From: JALONO01 sp038209965
Lineage (GTDB): Bacteria; Bacteroidota; Bacteroidia; Cytophagales; Thermoflexibacteraceae
Length of the DNA stretch: 22,932 nucleotides
NCBI GenBank assembly: GCA_038209965.1
Contig: JBBQXF010000076.1
Location: 1 to 22,932 of the forward strand
Direction of reading: 5' to 3'
The notes below the pieces were generated by a model. That model saw only the letters and a program-made list of their open reading frames with translations, made no database searches and had not been told where the DNA came from. Every line of letters starts with the position of its first letter. Within the stretch, counting starts at the first letter, position 1. Of the stretch, positions 7,440 through 14,754 are shown piece by piece. Both the position numbers and the translations under genes were made by a program.

Positions 7440-8387
7440 TCACAGTATCGGTTGGCCAAGTATTTTTTGCCAATCGACCCCGGCATACACCGCCTGGATG
7501 CCCGCTTCCAGGCCAGTCTTGGCTTGCCAGCCCAGGCTGGTCAGCTTGCCCACATCCATGAGTTTGCGCGGGGTGCCATCGGGCTTGCTGGTGTTGAAGC
7601 GCAGATCGCCCTCAAAACCAACCACCTGCTTGACCAACAGGGCCAGTTCCTTGATGGTGACATCTTCCCCGACGCCCATGTTGACAAATTGGAGATCGCT
7701 GTAACGGTTCATCAAGAAAACGCAGGCATCGGCCAGATCGTCCACGTGCATCAGTTCGCGGCGCGGGGTGCCCGTCCCCCAGATCTCGACCGAGGGCAAT
7801 TGATTGACCTTGGCTTCGTGAAATTTTCGGATCAAAGCGGGCAGCACGTGCGAATTTTGGAGGTCATAATTGTCATTGGGCCCGTAGAGGTTGGTGGGCA
7901 TGGCCGAAATAAAATCGCAGCCGTATTGGAGGCGGTAGGATTCGCACATTTTGATCCCCGCTATTTTGGCAATGGCATAAGGTTCGTTGGTGTATTCCAG
8001 CTCGCCAGTGAGCAGATAATCCTCGCGCAAGGGCTGGGGGGCAAGTTTGGGATAAATGCAGGAAGAGCCCATGAAGAGCAGTTTTGTGACCCCGGCCACG
8101 TAGGCTTGATGGATCACATTGGCCTCGATCATCAGGTTGCGGTAGATAAAATCCGCCCGGTAAGTGTTGTTGGCCTGGATGCCGCCCACTTTGGCGGCGG
8201 CCAAAAAAACATAATCGGGTTTTTCCGCCCCAAAAAATTGCTCCACTGCGGCCTGATTGGTCAGATCCAATTCGTGTGAAGTCCGCAAGATTAAGTGGGG
8301 GTGGCCATCCGCCTGCAAGCGGCGCACTATGGCCGAACCTACCATGCCCCGGTGGCCGGCAACATAGATTTTAGCGTCTTTTTCCAT
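7440..8387 (-). CDS. fcl: GDP-L-fucose synthase
   Basis: NADPH-dependent epimerase/reductase that converts GDP-4-keto-6-deoxymannose to GDP-L-fucose for surface glycans. The 315-aa protein is full length for the family. The Rossmann site is GHRGMVGSAI (11-20). The SDR catalytic set is visible as GSSCIYP (107-113, Ser plus Cys) and YAIAK (Tyr137, Lys141). NNTYRADFI, NLYGPNDNYD, SHVLPALIRK, WGTGTPRRELMHVDD and the C-terminal DGTPRKLMD are all typical. The usual upstream partner gmd (GDP-mannose dehydratase) is not in this window, so the substrate must be supplied from elsewhere. It is transcribed toward the WecA-like gene, with a leader of about 90 bases and an exact minus-7 box. Confidence 0.96.
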   Translation of the reverse strand: MEKDAKIYVAGHRGMVGSAIVRRLQADGHPHLILRTSHELDLTNQAAVEQFFGAEKPDYVFLAAAKVGGIQANNTYRADFIYRNLMIEANVIHQAYVAGVTKLLFMGSSCIYPKLAPQPLREDYLLTGELEYTNEPYAIAKIAGIKMCESYRLQYGCDFISAMPTNLYGPNDNYDLQNSHVLPALIRKFHEAKVNQLPSVEIWGTGTPRRELMHVDDLADACVFLMNRYSDLQFVNMGVGEDVTIKELALLVKQVVGFEGDLRFNTSKPDGTPRKLMDVGKLTSLGWQAKTGLEAGIQAVYAGVDWQKILGQPIL

Positions 8388-8480
8388 TACTCCCTTTAAA
8401 ACAAGCCGTAACTTGTGGTTTTATCGACAGACTTTTGACCTAAATCAAGATAGAACGGGCCAGTCGCGCCCAATTTTGGG

Positions 8481-8488
8481 CAAAGGTA
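8481..8488 (-). promoter_or_regulatory. Minus-7 box for fcl
   Basis: TACCTTTG on -, exact match to TAnnTTTG, about 94 bases ahead of the fcl start in an AT-rich stretch. No standard-spaced TTTG minus-33 element was found (the nearest is 14 bases upstream). Confidence 0.45.
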
Positions 8489-8586
8489 AATATAAAATTA
8501 TCCAAATTATTCATTTGGCCGACCCAAGCTTGATTAGACCACAGGCGGGGCGTAACTTTCGACCGGCCAGTTAGATCCCTACCAAA

Positions 8587-10167
8587 ATGAAAATTGTACG
8601 ATTGCTTGCCTTCTTTGGCCTCTATTTGGCTGGTCATCCGTTGGCAATGGCCCAGAACCCGTCGGACTGCCCGGGGGCCATCACCATTTGTGGCAACCAA
8701 AAAATCAACTTCAACCCAGCCGGGACGGGCGACTTGCTGGATCTGGGCATAAATGGCAACCAGCCGGGCTGCCTATCAGAGGGCGGTGAAAATGCAGCCG
8801 TCTGGTACCGTATCGTGATCGATCGCCCCGGTACGCTCACTTTTGCCATCTCCCCGGCAGCCCCCTCCGATTTTGACTGGGCCATGTGGGGGCCGTTCAA
8901 AACCGAAGATACCCCCTGCCGCCGGTTGGGTAGCCCCGTGCGCTGCAATGCCGCCGCCCCAACAACGGCCACTGGCCTGTCCCTGACAGCCACCAGTTCA
9001 GTGGGCCAACCGGGGAGCAGCAACCCTTGGTCAAAATATTTGGAGGTTCAAATGGGTGAGGTCTATTACCTGTTGGTCGATAACTGGAGCGCGGGCCAAG
9101 ATCGAAATGGCCGTGGCATCAGCTTTGAGTTGACTTGGGGCGGCACTGCCCGATTGGCGGCTTTTTATGGAGATTTTGCCCACCGCCAACAATGCCTGCA
9201 ATTCGACTTTCGCAACACCGTTGTTGCTTGTCAGGACAACTTGACCTTTAGCTGGGACTTTGGGGATGGCTCCCCCGCAGTAGTGGCCCCCGCACCCTCG
9301 CACACCTACGCCCGGGGCGGCACATATTCGGTGGTGTTGAACGTGTCAGCCCCCTCCGGCGAGCGCTATGGCACCAGCAAAACCTTAACAGTAGATCCCT
9401 TGCGCACCAGCGGGCTGGAAATAGCTTTTGCCCACCAAAAACGCTGTGCCGAGGTCAGTTTTCAGCCCCAAGTGAAAGGATCCTGTTCCAATAAGTGGCG
9501 TTACAACTGGGATTTTGGCGACCGCAGCCCCGCTAATACTGAACCTGCCCCGACCTATTTCTATGCCCGGGGGGGCAGCTACACCGTTGTGCTCACGGTG
9601 ACCGATGAGGCTGGACTGAGCAAGACATTCACCGAGTCGGTCAGCGTGGAGCAAGCTCCTCCGCTTGGCATCCGCGGCGACTTGCTGTTCTGCCAAGCCA
9701 AAGGCCGGGGGCTGCTGGAGGCCACGCCGGGTTTTGTGGCCTACCAGTGGAGCCGCGCCCAGCCCACCGACTGGTCGGCTCCCTCAACCAGCCCGATCTG
9801 GGAGATCAACCAGCCCGGGCAGTACTGGGTGCGGGCCACCAATGCCCAGGGCTGCCCCATTTTGGCCCAAGTGGCCGTGGCCGACTGCTGCCCGCCCGAG
9901 GTGGTGTTGCCAAATGCCTTCACACCCCACCGATCGGAGGGCGCCAATGATGGCTACCGGGCCCGGGCCGATTACGTGCAGACTTTCCAACTCCATATCT
10001 TGGATCGCTGGGGCGTGCTGGTGTTCCAAACCAATGATCCGGGCCAAGCCTGGGACGGCACGGTGCGGGGCCAGCGGGCAGCGGCCGGGGCTTATCGGGT
10101 GGTCGTGGAATACGGGGGCTGCACGGGCAAAAAGCGGCTCAGCCAGACCCTCTATTTGGTCGATTGA
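8587..10167 (+). CDS. Secreted PKD-domain protein with T9SS type B sorting domain
   Basis: Predicted to cross the inner membrane by Sec (signal peptide residues 1-22, cut at AMA/Q) and the outer membrane by the type IX system. Residues 25-190 form a beta-rich domain of the kind that precedes PKD repeats in this phylum (YRIVIDRPGTLTFAI, DFDWAMWGPF, YYLLVDNWS). Two PKD domains follow, marked by SWDFGDGSP (about 222) with HTYARGGTYSVVL, and NWDFGDRSP (about 307) with YARGGSYTVVLTV. After a further Ig-like stretch comes the CHU_C / gliding-motility-associated C-terminal domain from about 440: LPNAFTPH, ANDGYR, FQLHILDRWGVLVFQ, WDGTVRG and GAYRVVVEY. It is 526 aa and complete. A surface or secreted adhesin-like role is inference. 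Confidence 0.9.
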   Translation: MKIVRLLAFFGLYLAGHPLAMAQNPSDCPGAITICGNQKINFNPAGTGDLLDLGINGNQPGCLSEGGENAAVWYRIVIDRPGTLTFAISPAAPSDFDWAMWGPFKTEDTPCRRLGSPVRCNAAAPTTATGLSLTATSSVGQPGSSNPWSKYLEVQMGEVYYLLVDNWSAGQDRNGRGISFELTWGGTARLAAFYGDFAHRQQCLQFDFRNTVVACQDNLTFSWDFGDGSPAVVAPAPSHTYARGGTYSVVLNVSAPSGERYGTSKTLTVDPLRTSGLEIAFAHQKRCAEVSFQPQVKGSCSNKWRYNWDFGDRSPANTEPAPTYFYARGGSYTVVLTVTDEAGLSKTFTESVSVEQAPPLGIRGDLLFCQAKGRGLLEATPGFVAYQWSRAQPTDWSAPSTSPIWEINQPGQYWVRATNAQGCPILAQVAVADCCPPEVVLPNAFTPHRSEGANDGYRARADYVQTFQLHILDRWGVLVFQTNDPGQAWDGTVRGQRAAAGAYRVVVEYGGCTGKKRLSQTLYLVD

Positions 10168-10175
10168 GGCCAACC

Positions 10176-10208
10176 ATTGGCATAGTTTCCCCCAAATGTT
10201 TATCTTCG
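10176..10208 (+). promoter_or_regulatory. Candidate promoter for the GMC oxidoreductase
   Basis: ATTG (10176-10179), 21 bases, then TATCTTCG (10201-10208), 7/8 to TAnnTTTG. It lies just after the PKD gene's stop. Transcription from near 10215 would exclude the in-frame ATG at 10196 and favour the ATG at 10232. Confidence 0.4.
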
Positions 10209-10231
10209 CCAAGAAAAAAAATCTTACCAGC

Positions 10232-11944
10232 ATGAACATCAACGGGCAAGCAGCCAAAAACAATACTTTCGATGCGATCGTCATCGGATCGGGCATCAGC
10301 GGGGGCTGGGCGGCCAAAGAATTTTGCGAAAAAGGGCTCAAGACCCTTGTGCTGGAGCGCGGGCGCATGGTCAAGCACGTACAAGATTACCCCACGGCCA
10401 CCAAGAAACCTTGGGAGTTTGCCCACCGGGGCCGCTTGCCCGATGCCGTGGAGCAAGCCAACCCGATCATGAACCGCTGCTATGCCGTGGAAGAGGCCAC
10501 CCAGCAGTTTTTTGTCAAGGACGACGAACACCCCTACGTGCAGGAAAAGCCCTACGACTGGATCCGGGGTTATCAAGTCGGCGGCAAATCGCTCATTTGG
10601 GCCCGCCAGACCCAGCGCTGGAGCAAATATGAGTTTGAGGCCCCCGCCCGCGATGGCTTCGCCGTGGACTGGCCCATCCGCTACCAAGACTTGGCCCCGT
10701 GGTACAGCCACGTGGAGACCTTCGCCGGGATTTCGGGCAACCGCGACGGCTTGGAAAACCTGCCCGATGGCGAGTTCCTGCCCCCTTTTGAACTGAACTG
10801 CGTGGAGAAGCACATCCAGCAGAAAGTGGCCGAAAACTACCGCGATCGCCAAGTGATCATTGGCCGGTGTGCCCACCTGACCAAGCCCCAGCCCATCCAT
10901 TATCAGCAAGGGCGGGTGCAGTGCCAGGCCCGCCACCTTTGCTACCGGGGGTGCCAATATGGGGCCTATTTCAGTTCCAATTCCTCGACGCTGCCTTGGG
11001 CCGAAAAGACCAACAACCTCACCATCCGACCCCATTCGGTGGTCCACTCCATTATTTATGACGAGGCCAAGGGCAAGGCCACCGGGGTGCGCGTGGTCGA
11101 TGCCGAAACCAAAGCGGTGACCGAGTATTATGCCCGGGTGGTGTTCGTGAACGCGGCCTGCCTCAATTCCAACCTGATCCTGCTCAACTCCACTTCGGGC
11201 CGGTTCCCCAACGGGCTGGGCAATGACAACGGGTTGCTGGGCCGCTACGTAGCGTTCCACAACTACCGGGGCAGCCTCAGTGCGGCTTACGACGGGTTCG
11301 CCGACGGCTATTATTTTGGCCGCCGCCCAACCACCGCCTTCATGCCCTCCTTCCGCAATGTGTACAAACAAGAAACCGACTTTTTGCGTGGCTATATGGT
11401 GGCTTTCAGTGCGGGCCGGGGTGGCTGGGACCGGGGCAACTACCAGCCCGGTTTTGGGGAAGATTTCAAAGAGGGCCTCACCACCCCCGGCGACTGGGGC
11501 ATCTACATGATGATGCAGGGCGAGACCGTGCCCAAGTACGACAACCATGTGCGCCTCAGCACCGAACTGAAAGATGCCTGGGGAATCCCACAATTGGTGA
11601 CCTCCATCGGCTACGACGACAACGACGAGAAGGTGTTCAAAGATTTTATTGTCCAAGGCTCCGAAATGCTGGAAAAAGCCGGGTGCAAGAACATCCGATC
11701 CAATGACAGCAAGCAGGCCCCCGGGCTGGACATCCACGAAATGGGTGGGGTGCGCATGGGCCGCGATCCCAAAACCTCCCTGCTCAACGAATGGAACCAG
11801 TTCCACACCTGCCGCAATGTGTTCGTGACCGACGGGGCCTGCATGACCTCGGTGGGCAACCAAAACCCCTCGCTCACATTCATGGCCCTGACCGCCCGGG
11901 CGGTCAACCACGCGGTGGAGGAGATCAAAAAAGGCAATCTGTAA
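10232..11944 (+). CDS. GMC-family FAD-dependent oxidoreductase
   Basis: Flavoprotein of the glucose-methanol-choline family, of the branch related to gluconate/sugar dehydrogenase large subunits. It is 570 aa from the ATG at 10232; the open frame upstream of that is just the third-frame shadow of the PKD gene. The FAD-binding loop is IVIGSGISGG (17-26) with the ribose-binding Glu in VLERGR. GYQVGGKSLIWARQTQRW is the GMC signature region. The C-terminal domain has DIHEMGGVRMG (His near 503) and GNQNPSLTFMALTARAVNHA, carrying the catalytic His/Asn pair region. No signal peptide is evident. Enzymes of this branch often pair with a small TAT-exported subunit 3; none is adjacent, so its partner may lie elsewhere or it may be cytoplasmic. 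Substrate unknown. Confidence 0.92.
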   Translation: MNINGQAAKNNTFDAIVIGSGISGGWAAKEFCEKGLKTLVLERGRMVKHVQDYPTATKKPWEFAHRGRLPDAVEQANPIMNRCYAVEEATQQFFVKDDEHPYVQEKPYDWIRGYQVGGKSLIWARQTQRWSKYEFEAPARDGFAVDWPIRYQDLAPWYSHVETFAGISGNRDGLENLPDGEFLPPFELNCVEKHIQQKVAENYRDRQVIIGRCAHLTKPQPIHYQQGRVQCQARHLCYRGCQYGAYFSSNSSTLPWAEKTNNLTIRPHSVVHSIIYDEAKGKATGVRVVDAETKAVTEYYARVVFVNAACLNSNLILLNSTSGRFPNGLGNDNGLLGRYVAFHNYRGSLSAAYDGFADGYYFGRRPTTAFMPSFRNVYKQETDFLRGYMVAFSAGRGGWDRGNYQPGFGEDFKEGLTTPGDWGIYMMMQGETVPKYDNHVRLSTELKDAWGIPQLVTSIGYDDNDEKVFKDFIVQGSEMLEKAGCKNIRSNDSKQAPGLDIHEMGGVRMGRDPKTSLLNEWNQFHTCRNVFVTDGACMTSVGNQNPSLTFMALTARAVNHAVEEIKKGNL

Positions 11945-11948
11945 TCCG

Positions 11949-11974
11949 CTGGTGTGCGCAAGTGCGCACACCAG
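11949..11974. terminator. Perfect 12-bp hairpin right after the GMC gene
   Basis: CTGGTGTGCGCA (11949-11960) and its exact complement (11963-11974) are separated by 2 bases, beginning 4 bases after the GMC stop codon. No T-run follows, so it may act as an mRNA 3' stabiliser or a protein site rather than a true intrinsic terminator. Confidence 0.55.
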
Positions 11975-12000
11975 GATCCAGCGTTCTGGACAACTAATCT

Positions 12001-12054
12001 GAACAAATCGGGGCAAGCGAGCGATGGCCGAACCCGCTTGCCCCCGATTTGTTC
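12001..12054. terminator. Long stem-loop downstream of the GMC gene
   Basis: Arms 12001-12019 and 12035-12054 are complementary over 19 pairs with one bulged base (GGGG against CCCCC); the loop is 15 bases. No T-run follows. It is the strongest secondary structure in the window. The 76-codon frame starting at 12024 begins inside the loop and is judged spurious. From 12055 to 12278 I see only the leader of the next gene. Confidence 0.55.
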
Positions 12055-12278
12055 CTGCCCAACCTGCCGACCAAAGAGGCAACCTGATTAAATCGCTAGT
12101 AAGGTTGCCCCACGACAAAAAAGCAGGTGAATGTAGCCCCGTTTTGGTAGAGCGCCCAAAAAAAGATCCCTTTGATCCATTCAAAAATTGCCAAATTGAT
12201 GACCCAGCTACTGATTTTTACCCAGTTTTGGGTTTTCAAAAATCATTGCCCTGATAATCACCCAAAGCCAACCCAACG

Positions 12279-12857
12279 ATGGATCGCAAACCTGACCAGT
12301 GGCCCCAGCCCGCGAGCATGGGCGTAGCCGAAAGCCCCGATTTACTGGTGATCACCTATAGATGGAACAAATTTCCCGGCTATGTAATGCTATTTTTTGG
12401 TGTCACCTTTGCGCTTGTCTTTTGCCCGATACTATTTGTTCGCACTGACGCTAACGATGGTTCGGGACTATTGGGAATCTTGCTCTTTCTTGCATTTATT
12501 GTGTTTTTGCTTTATACCGGCCTCGCCTATGTGCTCAACGCCACCACCATCACCATTGGTTTTGAGGAATTGACGATCAAACACCCACCGATTCCGATAC
12601 CGTGGGTAAATAGCTTGACTATATCCCGAGGTGATATCAAACAATTGTATACTCGACAGAATGTTATGGTGAGCACTGCTGAGGAACGAAAGAGCGTATC
12701 CTACTCCTACAGCGTCAATGCCGTCGTTCAGGGCCAAAAAGACATCGCACTGTTCAAGGTATTTGACACCGCTGAGGAGGCCAAATTTGTGGAGCAAAAG
12801 ATAGAACAATACCTCAAGATCAAGAACCAAAAAATGCCCGGCGAGTACCGGGGCTGA
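12279..12857 (+). CDS. Two-TM membrane protein with PH-like domain, paralog 1
   Basis: A 192-aa protein, first of three tandem paralogs. It has a cytoplasmic N-terminus (MDRKPDQWP, then AESPDLLVITYRWNK), two hydrophobic segments (about 34-55 and 66-87), then a soluble beta-rich region with FEELTIKHPPIPIPW, a basic stretch DIKQLYTRQ, VNAVVQGQKDIALFKVF and a helix EEAKFVEQKIEQYLKIKNQ, ending PGEYRG. This arrangement resembles Bacteroidota membrane proteins with a PH-like C-terminal domain. I know no assigned function and do not propose one. It is the most diverged of the three in its promoter, which shows no exact TAnnTTTG box; its body carries extra residues (IPIPW, AEERK) relative to copy 2. 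Confidence 0.82.
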   Translation: MDRKPDQWPQPASMGVAESPDLLVITYRWNKFPGYVMLFFGVTFALVFCPILFVRTDANDGSGLLGILLFLAFIVFLLYTGLAYVLNATTITIGFEELTIKHPPIPIPWVNSLTISRGDIKQLYTRQNVMVSTAEERKSVSYSYSVNAVVQGQKDIALFKVFDTAEEAKFVEQKIEQYLKIKNQKMPGEYRG

Positions 12858-13003
12858 GCGGCCCCAGGGAGCCAATCCCAGCATTGAACCGCTTTGAGCC
12901 GGCCACAACTCCACAGCTATTCTTGGTGCCAGGTTTTGAAAAACAAACAGTTGTGGTTTTTAAATGTCCCCACCTGCCTATCTTTGCTCAAAACCGCCCA
13001 ATA
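12858..13003 (+). repeat. Intergenic repeat, copy 1 (partner at 13571-13717)
   Basis: The roughly 146 bases between paralogs 1 and 2 recur almost unchanged between paralogs 2 and 3 (13571-13717), differing at only a handful of positions. The shared 3' coding ends are also near-identical. The repeat contains the minus-7 box and leader of the following gene, so the duplicated unit is one gene plus its promoter, about 713 bases. Confidence 0.9.
12979..12986 (+). promoter_or_regulatory. Minus-7 box of paralog 2
   Basis: TATCTTTG, exact TAnnTTTG, 17 bases ahead of the ATG at 13004. No clear minus-33 TTTG; the nearest T-rich run is 18 bases upstream. It makes the in-frame upstream ATG at 12884 unlikely as the start. 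Confidence 0.55.
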
Positions 13004-13570
13004 ATGGATCGCAAACCTGACCAATGGCCCCTGCCCGCGAGCATGAGCATAGCCGAAAGCCCCGATTTACTGGTGCTCACCCATAAATGGAACAAATGGA
13101 TCGGCTACGTAATGTTGATTTTTTGCGCGATCTGGAGCTTCGGCCTTTACTCTGGCGTCTTCGGTGATTTACCGCTGGCTGAGTGGGCAAGCTGGGCGCT
13201 ATTGTTCATCCTTCCCTTTCTGGCCGTTAGTGTATTTCTGCTTTACTCCGCCGTTGCCTATGTGCTCAACACCACCACTGTCACCATTGATTTTGAAGAA
13301 CTGAAGATCAAACACGCCCCCATCCCTTGGGTAAACAACTTGGCCATGTACCGGGGGGATATCGCACAAGTATATGTGAAACAGCACGTCAAAAAAAGCA
13401 AAAGTGGCACCTCCTATACCTACAGTGTCAATGCCGTCGTTCAGGGCCAAAAAGACATCGCACTGATCAAGGTACTTGACACCGTTGAGGAGGCCAAATT
13501 TGTGGAGCAAAAGATCGAGCAACACCTCAAGATCAAGAACCAAAAAATGCCCGGCGAGTACCGGGGCTGA
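13004..13570 (+). CDS. Two-TM membrane protein with PH-like domain, paralog 2
   Basis: A 188-aa member of the tandem family. I take the ATG at 13004 because MDRKPDQWPLPAS aligns with the starts of both neighbours; the frame is open 40 codons further back, but that part is the intergenic repeat. It has two hydrophobic segments, then FEELKIKHAPIPWVNNLAMYRGD, a Lys-rich loop (QHVKKSKSG), VNAVVQGQKDIALIKVLD and a 3' end nearly identical to paralog 1 (EEAKFVEQKIEQ, NQKMPGEYRG). The identity in the 3' half and intergenic DNA, against divergent TM segments, suggests recent duplication or gene conversion. Function unknown. Confidence 0.85.
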   Translation: MDRKPDQWPLPASMSIAESPDLLVLTHKWNKWIGYVMLIFCAIWSFGLYSGVFGDLPLAEWASWALLFILPFLAVSVFLLYSAVAYVLNTTTVTIDFEELKIKHAPIPWVNNLAMYRGDIAQVYVKQHVKKSKSGTSYTYSVNAVVQGQKDIALIKVLDTVEEAKFVEQKIEQHLKIKNQKMPGEYRG

Positions 13571-13717
13571 GCGGCCCCAGTGGGCCAATCCCAGCATTGA
13601 ACCGCTTTGAGCCGGCCACAACTCCGCAGCTATTCTTGGTGCTAGGTTTTGAAAAACAAACAGTTGTGGTTTTTAAATGTTCCCCGCCTACCTATCTTTG
13701 CTCAAAACCGCCCCACG
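13571..13717 (+). repeat. Intergenic repeat, copy 2 (partner at 12858-13003)
   Basis: Second copy of the intergenic promoter repeat, lying between paralogs 2 and 3. It differs from copy 1 by scattered substitutions and one extra base. Confidence 0.9.
13693..13700 (+). promoter_or_regulatory. Minus-7 box of paralog 3
   Basis: TATCTTTG at the same position relative to the next start as in copy 1, 17 bases ahead of the ATG at 13718. Confidence 0.55.
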
Positions 13718-14299
13718 ATGGATCACAAACCTGACCAGTGGCCCCTGCCCGCCAGCATGAGCGTAGCCGAAAGCCCCGATTTACTGGTGCTCACCCATAA
13801 ATGGAACAAATGGATCGGCTACGCAATGCTGGTTATTTGGGCCATTTGGAGCACGGGGCTTTACCTAGATTATCTAGACCGCGATCTATTGCAAGCTGAG
13901 GGGGCACATTTTGAGCTATTGTTCGCATTTCCCGTTCTTGGACTTAACCTATTTTTACTCTACGGTGGCCTCGCCCATGTGCTCAACACCACCACTACCA
14001 CCATTGATTTTGAGGAACTGAAGATCAAACACGCTCCCATTCCGTGGATAAACAACCGGGCCATTTACCGGGGTGACGTGAAACAGTTGTATGTCAAACA
14101 GCACGTCACACAAAGAAAAGAAGGCGCATTTTACGTTTCTTCCTCCTCTTACAGCATCAATGTCGTTGTACAAGGCCGCAAGGATCTGGAACTGGTCACT
14201 GGTATTGGCACTGCCGAAGATGCCAAGTTTGTGGAGCAAAAGATCGAGCACTATCTCAAGATCAGCGATCGGCCGGTGCCGGGCGAGCACCGCCCCTAA
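13718..14299 (+). CDS. Two-TM membrane protein with PH-like domain, paralog 3
   Basis: A 193-aa third member, starting MDHKPDQWPLPAS. The N-terminus (SMSVAESPDLLVLTHKWNKWIGYAM split by the first TM) matches paralog 2 closely. It has two TM segments, then FEELKIKHAPIPWINN, GDVKQLYVKQHV and a longer loop (TQRKEGAFYVSSSSYS). Its 3' end is diverged (DLELVTGIGTAEDAKFVEQKIE, SDRPVPGEHRP), so the recent duplication affected its 5' half and promoter but not its tail. RPVPGE is the ending I associate with this family, so copy 3 may keep the older version. Function unknown. Confidence 0.85.
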   Translation: MDHKPDQWPLPASMSVAESPDLLVLTHKWNKWIGYAMLVIWAIWSTGLYLDYLDRDLLQAEGAHFELLFAFPVLGLNLFLLYGGLAHVLNTTTTTIDFEELKIKHAPIPWINNRAIYRGDVKQLYVKQHVTQRKEGAFYVSSSSYSINVVVQGRKDLELVTGIGTAEDAKFVEQKIEHYLKISDRPVPGEHRP

Positions 14300-14754
14300 G
14301 CAGCCCCCCGGTACTCGTAAAATCAGCCCACTTTGATTGGAGCAAACCCCACATTCATTACCTTATTGCCAGAATATTGAAAACCCCGGTGCAGTGGTGT
14401 CCATAGCCTCCCGCGCCGCCGACTATGGGCCTAGCACCAGCCTGACCGTCGATGGCGAACCGAAATTTTTCTACGCGGAGTGTCCCATGTATCTTTTTGC
14501 AAATCGCTGATTGATAGGAGACTGCGTACTATGAAAGTGTTTTTTGTAGAAATCTCTTTGGCTTGCCAATAAAAAGTGAGAACCTGAAAGCAGACTTAAA
14601 CAGTAAAATTCAAGCCTTAAAAAAAAATAAACCGTATGTCCCATTTCTAGTTTAATTTACGTTTAACACTTGCAATACGGCAACAACTTACCGCCAAAAT
14701 TATTCGTATAGACGAAAAGCTTGGTATTCAACTTTCACTCAAAGAAGTAAAATA
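14300..14754 (+). other. Intergenic with orphan coding-like fragments
   Basis: No complete gene, but three protein-like pieces lacking ATG starts: 14337-14513 (including SLTVDGEPKFFYAE, ending FANR), about 14517-14652 (YYESVFCRNLFGL, ending PYVPFLV), and about 14656-14754 (QQLTAKIIRIDEKLG, whose TAA overlaps the next ATG). I do not recognise any of them. Base composition turns AT-rich from about 14,500. They look like debris of truncated genes at the edge of an acquired segment. Confidence 0.4.

Noticed and set aside
7371..8279. 302-codon forward frame, preceded by an exact TAnnTTTG at 7345
   Set aside because: Almost entirely antisense to fcl, with His/Gly/Gln-rich composition and no recognisable domain. 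The promoter match is tempting, but one 8-base box is weak evidence.
9665..10231. Long N-terminal extension of the GMC frame
   Set aside because: These bases encode the end of the PKD/T9SS protein in another frame; the extension is Pro/Arg/Trp-rich and the GMC fold starts right after the ATG at 10232.
10139..12184. 681-codon reverse-strand open frame
   Set aside because: It is the antisense of the GMC gene. The translation is rich in His, Gly and Val with no family motif, as expected opposite a GC-rich gene with biased third positions.
12024..12254. 76-codon forward frame after the GMC gene
   Set aside because: Begins inside the loop of a strong hairpin and has no protein-like features.
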